Assembly (NCBI RefSeq): GCF_004115215.2
Contig: NC_041751.1
Span: 32,358,298 to 32,422,297 of the forward strand
Reading direction: 5' to 3'
DNA: 64,000 bases
Source: Ornithorhynchus anatinus
Lineage: Eukaryota; Chordata; Mammalia; Monotremata; Ornithorhynchidae
The translations under genes were made by a program, and so were the position numbers. Below the pieces are notes generated by a model. The model saw only the letters and a program-made list of their open reading frames with translations, made no database searches and had not been told where the DNA came from. Shown piece by piece: positions 21,187-30,950 of the stretch (the first letter of the stretch is position 1; each line of letters begins with the position of its first letter).

Positions 21187-21259
21187 GTTTCTGTAGTGTA
21201 GCGGTCGTCACGTTCGCCTGACACGCGAAAGGTCCCCGGTTCGAAACCGGGCGGAAACG
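21187..21259 (+). tRNA. tRNA-Val type with GAC anticodon
   Basis: 73 nt, GTTTCTGTAGTGTAGCGG to GGGCGGAAAC plus G. Body and T arm (GGTCCCCGGTTCGAAACC) match vertebrate tRNA-Val. The anticodon stem TTCGC/GCGAA is intact, but the loop is CTGACAC, so the anticodon is GAC instead of AAC or CAC. Terminator TTTT at 21267-21270. The discriminator is G where valine tRNAs usually carry A. It may be a functional odd isoacceptor or a near-intact tRNA-like copy. Confidence 0.8.
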
Positions 21260-21587
21260 TAGAAACTTTTGCGGTGTTGCAATAATGTCACCATCCGCGA
21301 TACGGAGCATATTTTCACGGTAACCATAACACACTGTCCGCGACTCATTCCTCCAGTGAAAAAAAATCTCGATCATCATGGAGGATGCGGGAAGGAGAGA
21401 GATGACGAAGGTCCAGCCGAAGACCGCCTATGTCCGTGTCGCCCCCCCCCCCCCCCCCCAGGGCGGGCCACCGAGCTCTGGGCAAACCCAGGGTCGGGAA
21501 GTGACTCGTCAGGAAGTTCTGGGCGCGGGATGAGTGGGATTCCAGCGTGGAAGAGGCAGCCCGGCATAGGGGGCAGAAAAATGGTTA

Positions 21588-21659
21588 AGGTCCCACCGAG
21601 ATTTGAACTCGGATCGCCGGATTCAGAGTCCAGAGTGCTAACCGTTACACCATGGGGCC
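21588..21659 (-). tRNA. tRNA-Gln-CTG: tRNA-Gln (CTG), second copy
   Basis: 72 nt on the minus strand, GGCCCCATGGTGTAACGG to TGGGACC plus T, anticodon CTG. It has the same C-A acceptor mismatch as the 20820 copy, so the two share a recent ancestor. T5 terminator (plus AAAAA at 21577-21581). It belongs to a duplicated block with the Arg gene at 22192. Confidence 0.9.
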
Positions 21660-21725
21660 CTTACTGGCTGCTTTGCTCATAGTAGCTTGTCCGAATGTAG
21701 CGTGGTACATCCGTACTGTGATATT

Positions 21726-21868
21726 CACTTCTCGGTGCCTCAGTTACCTCATCTGTAAAATGAGACCGTGAGCCCCACGTGGGACAACCCGACTCCCCTG
21801 TGTCTACCCCAGCGCTTAGAACGGTGCTCTGCACATAGTAAGCGCTTAACAGATACCAACATTAATAG
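21726..21868 (+). repeat. Mon-1 SINE, headless
   Basis: Body and tail, inserted between tRNA-Gln and tRNA-Arg. It is absent from the paralogous block at 30.4-30.8 kb, so it came after the duplication. Confidence 0.85.
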
Positions 21869-22191
21869 AAGTATCTGAATTCTGAACTCCACTGGGGTTC
21901 CCTGTGAAAAAAAAGCTTTTCAGACGGGATTCAGTGGCTTCCCCTACGTTCGATGGCTGACCTTTCCTCTGTTGGAGGTCACAGCCCCGTCCGGCGCCTC
22001 CGCGCTTGGAAAATCCCCGAAATTCCACCAGTGTCTGGCGTTGGGAGCCCGCAGGACTAGAATGGGGACTCCAGTTAGGCCGCCGGATTAAAAACTCCCA
22101 GGAAACATCTTTTCTGGATGGCCAGGAGAACAGAAAAACTGTATCTCCCCATCCCGCAATTACCCATCGTATGAAGGTGCCCTTTGTATCC

Positions 22192-22278
22192 GGCTCTGTG
22201 GCGCAATGGATGGCGCGTTGGACTTCTAGCGTAGAGGAGGCGATTCGAAGGTTGTGGGTTCGAGTGCCGCCGGAGTCG
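22192..22278 (+). tRNA. tRNA-Arg-TCT: tRNA-Arg (TCT) with intron
   Basis: 87 nt, GGCTCTGTGGCGCAATGG to CGGAGTC plus G. The anticodon arm is TTGGACTTCTAG, anticodon TCT, followed by an intron of about 14 nt, as in other vertebrate copies. B box GTTCGAGTG is changed (GTTCGAATC elsewhere) and the T stem has one mismatch. TTTT at 22286-22289. Probably active, with some doubt because of the B-box change. Confidence 0.85.
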
Positions 22279-22624
22279 TGGTTTCTTTTCCTCTTCATCG
22301 GGGCTGTCGTCTTGGATTGCTGCGGCGCCGGGGATTTCGGGGTTCGGTTCTCCAGAGGAAGGGGTAGAGGTGATTCCTAGGAGGGCACTCGGTCGTAATA
22401 GTAGATATAGTCGTATTGTCACATTAATATCATTACTGTTACTTTTATAAAAAGCAAAATATTATGACCTAGGAAGCATGATGATGATGATGATGATGAT
22501 AATAGTAACTACCAGTAGTGGCAATAGCAGTCATAATACCGGTCATAGAAATATCTAACTTGTTCCTTCTGGTGCACACCGTGATCCGTACAAAACCGGA
22601 ATAAAACAAAACCCGATCTACGTT
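22279..22624. other. Unassigned DNA with (ATG)n
   Basis: No gene seen. A (GAT)n run lies at about 22478-22501, with AT-rich DNA around it. Confidence 0.5.
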
Positions 22625-23010
22625 GATTGAGTGCTCTAAAACCGATGCCGAGGGGTTTCTGTTTAATGTGGAATTGGACGGGTAACCCCTGGAGGTTCTT
22701 GGGGAGTGGGGAAACACGTCCCGAACGGTTCTGTAGAAAAATGATCCTCCGCCGAGTGAAGCGTGGACAGGAGTGATAATACTAATCCTAACTGTGGTAT
22801 CTGTTAAGCGTTTACTATGCGCCAAGCGCTGTTCTGAGCGCTGGAGTAGAGACAGGGTAATCAGGTTGTCCCTCGTGGGGCTCGCACTTTTAATCCCCAT
22901 TTTACGGATGAGGCAGGGAGACCGGCGAGGAGGCCGATGGAGTAAGGAGGGCGGGATAGGAGAGGTGCTTGGATTCACGTGGTGGCACGGTGGATGGAGA
23001 GGGACGGGAT
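22625..23010 (-). repeat. L2 internal region split by a SINE
   Basis: L2 antisense blocks before ('gtaacccctggaggttcttg') and after ('gatggagagggacgggat') a Mon-1 tail/body at 22775-22917 (minus). Confidence 0.7.
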
Positions 23011-23721
23011 GTGAGAGTGAGAGTTCTCTTGTTGTAAACCAGTCGCCGAGAAGTTGGCGTCTCGGCTTCTGATTCGTTATTTTTTATGATCTTCCTTCCT
23101 CCCCGAGACAGCTTTCGACACCGGGCTCGGCAACGGGCTGACGCTTAGTCGGTAGCACAGCTATGGACGACCGTAATTCTTATCTCTCCCCCTCCCTCCC
23201 CGCATGAACTTCTGTAATACGGACTGTATCTTTTGGCGTCGACCCTCCAGGAGAGCCGTCCTGATCGGCGCAGAGGGACGTCAGTGAACTTCCTCGGGCA
23301 AGTCTGGCCTGGAGTTCTCAGACCCTCACGTTTTCCCCAAGGACCGTTGCTGGCTCAATCCCTACTTCTTTACTTTACTTTCTTTACTTCTTGACTTCTT
23401 CTTTGGTTCGGGGCAACAGGCAGGAACGTGGTCGCTCCTCTCCTCTGGCGCCTTCCACCAGGACCAAAGCGGGGAAGGAAGAGACTGAAGGAAGATACCG
23501 TCTTTGGTAAGGCAAAGAAGCCTTCTTCCAGAGAGGGAGTTCTTGGTGTTTTCGGTCAAACAGAAGCTTTCCCGGCACTGACGGCCAATGGCTGTTTTTT
23601 CTTAGCGCCGTCAGAGCCTAGGCAGAATGGAGGGAGAGGGGCCGCACGGACGGATAAATAGCATAAGCATGTGACTTCCATAAAAGTGGAAAGACATTTG
23701 GGGAGGGGGACAAAAAGCCGA
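23011..23721. other. Unassigned DNA upstream of tRNA-Gln-TTG
   Basis: About 700 bases without recognisable repeat or gene. A pyrimidine-rich CTTTA run lies near 23370-23403. Open frames here are short and unsupported. Confidence 0.4.
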
Positions 23722-23793
23722 AGGTCCCACCGAGATTTGAACTCGGATCGCTGGATTCAAAGTCCAAAGTGCTAACCGTTACACCATGGGACC
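23722..23793 (-). tRNA. tRNA-Gln-TTG: tRNA-Gln (TTG)
   Basis: 72 nt, GGTCCCATGGTGTAACGG to TGGGACC plus T, with perfect acceptor pairing. Anticodon loop CTTTGAA, anticodon TTG. Terminator T5 (plus AAAAA at 23713-23717). The best preserved Gln copy in the window. Confidence 0.93.
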
Positions 23794-24184
23794 ACTTAAA
23801 CTCGGCCACCGGTCCAGTGTTATTTCGGAGCGAGTCACTGTCTCGGTTCCGTGAGTCTTCCAGGGAATGCCACGAGTCACGGCCGAGGAATCCTCACTCC
23901 GACTCCGCTCAGCAGCTGCTCCTGAGTGATCCGGGTCCGGATTCCGGTGGGATTGTCCGCCGGGACCGGACCTGCTCTAGGACCCTCGACTGCGAAGGTG
24001 CAAGTGAGGGGGGCGATTCGTTGGGTAGACGGGAGCACCTGAACTCTGCGAAGCTGTTCCTGGTTGGAAGTAGGACCTGGCTGGACAGACCTGAGGAAAT
24101 GGATCCAAGGTCGAATTAGCCTGAAGGGCTCCATCAGAAAATGCGAGGCCGGCGCCAGACTTTCCTGGAGGCAGGAAGAGGCGG

Positions 24185-24530
24185 GGGTGGATAGGCAACC
24201 CCTGGAGATTTTTGAGGCGGGACGGTGACATGTCCCGAACGTCTGTATAGAAAGATAATCCGGCAGTTGAGCGAAGGATGGGCCGGAGTGGGGAGAGGCA
24301 GGAGGTTGGGAGGTCAGAAAGGAGGCTGACGCGCTAATCTAGGCGGGGTAGGATGAGTGACTGTACTACCGTGGTAGTTTGGATGGAGAGGAAAGGGCGG
24401 ATTTTAGCGATTTTACCGACAGGATTCGGTGACGGGTTGGATATGTTGGTTGGATGAAAGATCGGAGTCAAGGATAACGCCAGGGTTACGGGATTGTGAG
24501 ACGGGAAGACTGGTGGTGCCGTCTGCAATT
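24185..24530 (-). repeat. L2 internal 3' region
   Basis: Antisense L2 with 'gatggagaggaaagggcgga', 'acgggattgtgagacgggaa' and neighbours in order; no tail. Confidence 0.75.
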
Positions 24531-24573
24531 ATTATTAAAAGAAACAGGGGTCATCCCTTCGTAGGGGGACATT

Positions 24574-24835
24574 TGGAGAAGCAGCGCGGCTCAGCGGAAA
24601 GAGCCCGGGCTCGGGAGTCAGAGGGCGTGGGTTCCAATCCCGGCTCTGCCGCTTGCCAGCTGTGTGACTTCGGGCGAGTCACTTAACTTCTCTGCGCCTC
24701 AGTCACCTCATCTTTAAAATGGGGATTAAGACTGCGAGCCCCATGTGGGACAACCTGATAACCTTGTACCTACCCCTGCGCTTAGAGCAGTGCTTGGCAC
24801 ACGGTAAGCACTTAACAAATAGCACTATTATTATT
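24574..24835 (+). repeat. Mon-1 SINE, full length
   Basis: Complete head to ATT tail. Confidence 0.9.
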
Positions 24836-25350
24836 TTCACGTCCACATCTCCGCTCCGTAGGGCAGACCACTGAACTTCGGGCGAGTGGGGGCAAACCCG
24901 AGGTCGAGAAGGCTCCGGCCTCTGATGGGAATCTCCGTTCCTCAGGGACTCCGGGGTGTCCCTCCGGAGAGGCGGGGAGCGGAGCGAATTAAAGGAGATC
25001 CAATGGGAAAATGACAGGAGAGAAAGGAGAAGGACACTTTCTGTCCGCCAAAGACAGTCGACCGGCCCCTTGTCCGGATCTAAACGGATCTAAATTGAGG
25101 AGGATGGCGAGGACCCAAGGGGCTGGGGACCCTTGAGGGAGGAGACCAGATTTCGGTCAGTAGTATTAATTGAACTCCCTCTGTGTTCCGAACACTGTCG
25201 TAGGGGGACCCGCAATCACTTTTCTTTGTTACGACAAAGGCCTTCGCATTCAGTAACGAATGGTGACGCGTCCTAAACTGCAGAAATCCCGGTTCTCAGA
25301 ACGGCACCTGTAACATAAAGAAGAAAAGTGTGGGAAATCCGCTTATCGGG
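24836..25350. other. Unassigned DNA with an old L2 scrap
   Basis: Only a short, diverged L2 tail (minus) at about 25157-25206 is recognisable. Confidence 0.4.
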
Positions 25351-25352
25351 TC

Positions 25353-25408
25353 GGGCCGGTGGCGCAGTGCGGATCGGAAGATTCCAGGTTCGACTCCTGA
25401 CTGGCTCG
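25353..25408 (+). pseudogene. tRNA-Arg (ACG) pseudogene, internal deletion
   Basis: The 5' part GGGCCGGTGGCGCA and the 3' part ATTCCAGGTTCGACTCCTG to GGCTCG match tRNA-Arg-ACG. About 17 bases of the D loop and 5' anticodon arm, including the anticodon, are missing. B box and a TTTT at 25420 remain. Confidence 0.85.
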
Positions 25409-25445
25409 ATTGGGTTCTCTTTTACTCCTACTCTGACCCCACACT

Positions 25446-25852
25446 TCAGTCATTCATTCAATCGTATTTATTGAGCGCTTACTGTGCACAGAGCACTGTA
25501 CTAAGCGCTTGGAAAGTACAGTTCGGCAACAGACAATCCCTAGCCAACAACGGGCTCGCGGAGGGGGGAGACAGACCCCGAAACAAAGCAAGTAGACGGG
25601 CATCAATAGCATCTGGATAAATAAATCGAATTCTAGATATATCATTTTGATTGCAGACACACTCTACTCATCAGCCGTGTGTCCTTGGGCAAGCCACTTA
25701 ACTTCTCTGTGCCTCAGTGACCTCATCTGTAAAATGGGGATGAAGACTGTGAGCTGGGACAAGCTGATGACCTTGTATTAACCCCAGCGCTTAGAACTGC
25801 ACATAGTAAGCGCTTAACAAATGTCATTATCATTATTATTGTTATCATTATT
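25446..25852. repeat. L2 3' end (minus) and Mon-1 body (plus)
   Basis: L2 at 25446-25640 extends past the tail; the headless SINE is at 25665-25852. Confidence 0.85.
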
Positions 25853-25931
25853 CCCCACAGCCCCCCATTAGGAAACCTTCGTCCCGTAAGCACGAGCGAC
25901 CGAGAAGGCACTTGCAAAACGGGCTTTCCGT

Positions 25932-26003
25932 GACCTCGTGGCGCAACGGTAGCGCGTCTGACTCCAGATCAGAAGGTCGCGCGTTCAAATCACGTCGAGG
26001 TCA
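25932..26003 (+). tRNA. tRNA-Trp-CCA: tRNA-Trp (CCA)
   Basis: 72 nt, GACCTCGTGGCGCAACGG to CGAGGTC plus A. Acceptor pairing is complete. Anticodon loop CTCCAGA in stem TCTGA/TCAGA, anticodon CCA. B box GTTCAAATC, TTTT at 26012-26015. Looks fully functional. Confidence 0.95.
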
Positions 26004-26263
26004 GGGGCAGGTTTTCTTTCTGAGGGGAAAGACGTCAACGGGGGAAGGAGGATGGCCGATGAGGCAGTTGAGTCCCAGAGAGGTCCATGGACTCGGCCCA
26101 CGTCACACAGCCACGTCAGAGGTAAGCCTGGGCTGGGAGTTGCCAAGACGATCCCCAGCGCACAGTTTTCTTTCTCCCAGGAATGTTTCCACTGGAATGA
26201 CTCTTCGTTCAAAAAAGGGAAAACGCTTTGGGAACTGAAGCACGCCATTTGTTGATGATAATA

Positions 26264-26725
26264 TTTATTCATTCAATCGTATTTATTAAGTGCTTCAAGT
26301 GTGTGAAAGCACTCTACTAAGCGCTTGGGAGTACAGTATAGCAACAAGCAGACAATTCCTTGCCCACAACGAGCTTCTTGGCATCTATTAAGTGCCTAAG
26401 AATGTATTCGTCTCTCGGACACCTACAGAACTATCACCTTGCTCAGGACACATTCATTCGTTCATCAGTCGTATTTATTGAGCGCTTACTATGTGCAGAG
26501 CACCGTACTAGGCGCTTGGAAAGTACAGTTCGGCAACAGAGACCATCCCTACCCGACAATGGGCTTACAGCCCATTTTTCAGACAAGGTTTAGGAGATTA
26601 ATACGTACAGTTGTCCTTCGTACTCGCCGAAGACATCGGGGGCGACGGTGAATTTCGCCGTGCGAACGTTTAGTACAGTGTTTTGCACCCAGTAAGCGCT
26701 CAGTAAATGCGACCGAATGAATGGA
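26264..26725. repeat. Three L2 tails
   Basis: 26264-26378 minus, 26449-26570 minus, 26655-26725 plus. Confidence 0.8.
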
Positions 26726-26878
26726 TGAAATAGAGCGACAGCGGGAAGGGCTGAAAACGGGGAGCTGGAGGGATCTGGCCGAGTCTTATGGGCAGAAGAG
26801 TGAAATCCCCAGCTTCTCTGGGATCGGCTCCGTCTAAAATAATATCCTGAATTGTAGGAAAACTGTTCCCAAAATTCC

Positions 26879-26879
<1 letters not shown>

Positions 26880-26912
<33 letters not shown>
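26880..26912. repeat. (GA)n microsatellite
   Basis: About sixteen uninterrupted GA units. Confidence 0.95.
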
Positions 26913-26913
<1 letters not shown>

Positions 26914-26969
26914 ATTCCTATGTGGGGCTGAGTGTGGGTGGGAGACAGTGTCTGGTGTGAATAGTGCGT

Positions 26970-27330
26970 ATAATAATTAGGGCATTCGTTAAGCGCTAAC
27001 TATGTGCAAAGCACTGTTCTAAGTGCTGGGGTAGATACAAGGAAATCAGGTTGTCCCACGTGGGGCTGACAGTCTTCATCCCCATTTTACAGATGAGGGA
27101 ACTGAGGCACAGAGAGGTTAAGCGACTTGCCCCAGGTCAGACAGCAGACAGGGGGCGGAGTCTGGATTAGAACCCGCGTCCCAGAACCCGCGTGTGTGTG
27201 TGAGATTGTGTGTGTGAGTGTTTGAGTTTGTGCGGCGTGTGTACATTAGACACAAGCAGGGAGGGTTGTAAGAAATTCTGAGCCTCAAGTTGATCGTTAT
27301 TATTATTGTTATTATTATTATTATTATCAT
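26970..27330 (-). repeat. Mon-1 SINE with (GT)n and (TTA)n runs
   Basis: SINE minus at 26970-27183; imperfect (GT)n at 27190-27244; (TTA)n at 27297-27330. Confidence 0.8.
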
Positions 27331-27395
27331 GTTTGCCGTTTCTCTTGTCCCAGCGAGACGTTCCGGGATCGCGTCTGTTCCTGTCTTGCGGCGGG

Positions 27396-27935
27396 ATAAT
27401 GATCCTTACTAGGTGCCAAGCACTTTTCTAAACGCTGGGGTAGATTCAAGGTATCTTGTACAAGGTTGGTTACAGCCCCTGTCCCACGTAATACTAATAA
27501 TAGTATTAATAACGATGGCATTTGTTAAGTGCCTATTACGTGCCGGGCGCCGGTCTAAACGCTGGGATAGAAACGAGGTTATCAGGTCGTCCCTCGTAGA
27601 GCTCAGAGTCTTCATCCCCGTTTTCCAGATGAGGGAAGTGAGGCCCAGAGAAGTGACGTGACTCGTCCGAAGCCACACAGCAGACGTGTGGCTCGGTGGG
27701 AAGAGCCCGGGCTTGGGAGTCGGAGGTCGTGGGTTCGACTCCCAGCTCTGCCACTTGTCAGCTGGGTGACTGTGGGCGAGTCGCTTCACTTCTCCGTTAC
27801 CTCATCTGGAAAATGGGGATTAACTGGGAGCCTCCCGTGGGACCCCCTGATGACCCCGTACCTCCCCCAGCGCTTAGAACAGTGCTCTGCACACAGTAAG
27901 CGCTTAACAGATACCAACAGCATTATTATTATATG
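27396..27935. repeat. Head-to-head Mon-1 pair
   Basis: 27396-27491 older minus tail; 27491-27685 minus SINE; 27686-27935 plus SINE. The last two meet near their heads, giving an inverted repeat of about 190 bp per arm. Confidence 0.8.
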
Positions 27936-28054
27936 TGGCAGATGGCTCGAACAGCGCTCCCGCGGACTGAACAAGGAAACTAGACGGACGGGCTCATACG
28001 GCCCTGAAACGATCCTCCCCCAGATGAAGGATGAGGGAAAACTTTCCCCGGACG

Positions 28055-28127
28055 GGCTCGTTGGTCTGGGGGGTACGATTCTCGCTTCGGGCGCGAGAGG
28101 TCCCGGCTTCGAATCCTCAACGAACCC
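28055..28127 (+). pseudogene. tRNA-Pro (CGG) pseudogene
   Basis: The 5' two thirds match tRNA-Pro-CGG (GGCTCGTTGGTCTGGGGG; anticodon loop TTCGGGC in a perfect TCTCGC/GCGAGA stem). The T stem no longer pairs, the acceptor has one mismatch, and no T-run follows. Confidence 0.8.
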
Positions 28128-28660
28128 TTTCGGGTCCTCGGGAAGCGCAGCCCTAAAGCCCGGCGGCTGCCCGGGACGCACGGGGGGAAGGTGGGCGAGC
28201 GTCTGGGTCAGGAAGGATCCGAACGGGGGAGGGAGGTTAGGAAACATTGGAGGGATGGGAAGGGTGGAGGGGAGACGTCTCCCAAAGTCTCTTAATATTT
28301 CCATCCTTTCAGACCCCTTTCTTACCGCTCCACAACCTCGGCCTTGGGGGCGTCTAGAGGAGCCCGTGGCTTTATTTCCCCCCGACTCGGCTTCAATTTC
28401 CTCCTTCGGCAACGACCCGATTTGGATGAACTCCGCCGTTAGGGTCCCGGAAGATAAAGGAAGCCGAAGAGTGGTTTCTCTTTTAGGAAAGACGGGGTTA
28501 TTTCTCTCTAGGTTCCTTTCCGTCGAGGCGTCAGGCGATATCGTTTACTTGAACGCGGAGAGATTCCTATCGGGCCGACGTAAGAGGAAACATTTTCTCC
28601 ACCGGATAGGTTGAAAGATCCTCCGAGTGCAGGGATCGTTTCATCTAAATCCACGGTATT
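28128..28660. other. Unassigned DNA
   Basis: Long open frames cross this stretch but show no known domain. The composition is CpG-rich. No repeat recognised. Confidence 0.4.
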
Positions 28661-28960
28661 CATGCGTTCAGTAGTATTTACTGAGCGCTTACTAGGCGCA
28701 GAGCGCTGGACTGAGCGCTCGGACTGGACGATCCGGCAACAGACAGAGACAGTCCCTGCCCAGTGACGGGCTCACGGTCTGATCGGGGGAGACGGACGGA
28801 CAAAAACAATAGCCGTAAGTAGAATCAAGGGGATGGACATCTCATTAACAAAATAAGTAGGGTAATAAAAATACATACAAATGAGCAGACGAGCACAGCG
28901 CTCTCCCGAGCGCTCCGTACAGTGGTCGGCGCTCAGTGGGCGCTCAGTAAATACCGCTGA
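28661..28960. repeat. L2 3' ends, minus then plus
   Basis: 28661-28900 minus, with an A-rich region beyond the tail; 28903-28960 plus tail. Confidence 0.8.
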
Positions 28961-28993
28961 TGATGATGACGGTATTTGTTAAGCGCTTACTAT

Positions 28994-29458
28994 CATTTGC
29001 TCCGCCACCTGTCAGCTGTGTGACTTTGGGCAAGTCACTTAACTTCTCGGTGCCTCAGTTACCTCACCTGGAAAATGGGGATTAAGACTGGGAGACCCCA
29101 GCACTTAGCACAGTGCTCGGCACACAGTAAGCGCTTAACAGATACCAACATTATTATTGTTATTATTATTATTTGCTCCCCCCAAACACTTGTTATAATG
29201 CAGGGTTCATTAGAGGAGGTAAATAAGTACTATCGACTGACTGAGCAGCGTGGCTCGGTGGAAAGAGCGCGGGCTTGGGACTCAGAGATCACGGGTTCTA
29301 ATCCCGGCTCCGCCGCTAGTCAGCCGTGTGGCCTGGGGCAAGTCACTTAACTTCCCTGGGCCTCAGTTACCTCATCTGTCAAATGGGGATTAAAACCGTG
29401 AGCCCCAGCGCTTAGAACAGTGCTCGGCACATAGTAGGCGCTTAACATATACCACGGT
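28994..29458 (+). repeat. Two Mon-1 SINEs
   Basis: 28994-29165 headless, with a long ATT tail; 29245-29458 with head, lacking part of the body. Confidence 0.85.
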
Positions 29459-29499
29459 TTATTTATTTATTTAATCTCTCAAAGAATAGTAAACAGTAT

Positions 29500-29830
29500 T
29501 TTAGACTGGGAGCCCGTGGTTGGGCAGGGATTGTCTCTTTCGGTTGCCTAACTGTACATCCCAAGCGCTTAGTATAGCAGTCTGCGCATAGCAAGCGCTC
29601 AATAAATGAGTTCGAATCCCAGCTCTGCCACTTGTCGGCTGTGTGACTGTGGGCAAGTCACTTCACTTCTCTGGGCCTCAGTTCCCTCATCAGTAAAATG
29701 GGGATGAAGACTGTGAGCCCCACGTGGGACGACCCGATTCCCCTGCGTCTACCCCAGCGCTTAGAACAGTGCTCGGCACATAGTAAGCGCTTGACAAATA
29801 CCAACGCTGTTCAATACGATCGAATGAAAG
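29500..29830 (+). repeat. L2 tail split by a Mon-1 SINE
   Basis: The L2 tail stops at 'gctcaataaat' (29607) and resumes 'acgatcgaatgaaag' (29815). The 5'-truncated SINE 29609-29808 lies between, flanked by 'tcaata' on both sides (target-site duplication). Confidence 0.85.
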
Positions 29831-30008
29831 AATGCTCCCGGTAGGCATTCGGTAAATGATACTGATTAATGGCTCGATTCCCATCCCCAAGGGAGATTGC
29901 AGATCTCAACCGCGTCTCTGCTCAGCTTTGCTGATCCGAGGAGGCGCCTTAAGCCCCACTTCGAAGAGAGTTTCTCCGTCCGCCTCTGCTCCGGGGGACT
30001 CGCCAGGG

Positions 30009-30265
30009 TAATGATGGTGTCGGTATTCGTTAAGCGCTTACTCTGTGCCGGGCACCGGTTCTAAGCGCCGGCGGGGGGGGGGGGGGTACGGGGTCGTCGG
30101 GTCGTCCCCCGTGAGGCTCACGGTTAATCCCCATTTTCCGGATGAGGTCAGTGAGGCACGGAGAAGTGAAGCGACTCGCCCGCGGTCACACAGCGAGCCG
30201 GGAGTCGAGCCCACGGCCTCTGACCCAGAAGCCCGGGCTCTTTCCGCTGAGCCACGCTGCTTCCC
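30009..30265 (-). repeat. Mon-1 SINE with internal poly-G
   Basis: Full length; a G run of 12-14 lies near 30074-30087. Confidence 0.9.
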
Positions 30266-30349
30266 AGGGTAGCGTCTGGCCACGGGACGGGTGGAACCCG
30301 GCCCCGAAGATGCAGCCCGGGCTATTAAAAAGGAGAGGAACAGGTTCCA

Positions 30350-30414
30350 AGGTCCCGCCGCGATTTGGACTCGGATCGCTGGATTCAGACCGCTAACCAT
30401 TACACCACGGGGCC
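30350..30414 (-). pseudogene. tRNA-Gln pseudogene, anticodon arm deleted
   Basis: GGCCCCGTGGTGTAATGG to GGGACC on the minus strand, with a deletion of about 7 bases across the 5' anticodon stem. Paralogue of the 21588 gene. A T5 run still follows (plus AAAAA at 30327-30331). Confidence 0.85.
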
Positions 30415-30832
30415 TTTCTCGGCGACATCTTTCGCCACAACGCAGCTGAACGCAGCACGGTATAGTCGGACTGTGACACAGTTAGGGAGATCCCGAAATC
30501 CCCTGGGGTCGCCGGGGGAAGAAAACCGTTTCAAAACCGGATTCAGCGGCTGATTCCTGGATCCCAGGTGAGGACCTTCTCAGACATTCGGTGGCCGATC
30601 TCTCCTCTATTGGAGGTCTCCCCTCCGTCCGGGGCCCCCGGCTCTTCGACCGTCCTCGAACCTCTACCGACGCCTGACGTCGGGAGTCCGCAGGATCAGA
30701 ATGGAGAAACGAGGAAGTCTCCCGGATCGGAAAATCCGCCGGAAACCTCTTTCCCGAATAGGCAGGAGAACAAAAAGACTTTATTTCCGGAACCCGTGTC
30801 CATCAACGCGGGAAAAGTCAGCCTTCTTATCT

Positions 30833-30915
30833 GGCTCTGTGGTGCAATGCACATCGGGACTTCTAGCGTGGAGGAAGCCATTCAGAGGTTGCGGGTTCGA
30901 GTCCCGCCAGAGTGG
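30833..30915 (+). pseudogene. tRNA-Arg (TCT) pseudogene
   Basis: Paralogue of the 22192 gene. It keeps GGACTTCTAG, an intron-like insert and a perfect B box (GTTCGAGTC), but the D arm is rearranged (GCAATGCACATCGGG), the terminal acceptor pair is lost and no terminator follows. Confidence 0.82.
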
Positions 30916-30950
30916 CTCTTAAAATCTTCTCGAACCCCCACGCACCTGTC

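Noticed and set aside
27658-28614. Long open frame of 318 codons on plus
   Set aside because: Its first third is translated Mon-1 SINE and tail; it then crosses the tRNA-Pro pseudogene and GC-rich DNA with no domain, start context or splice support.
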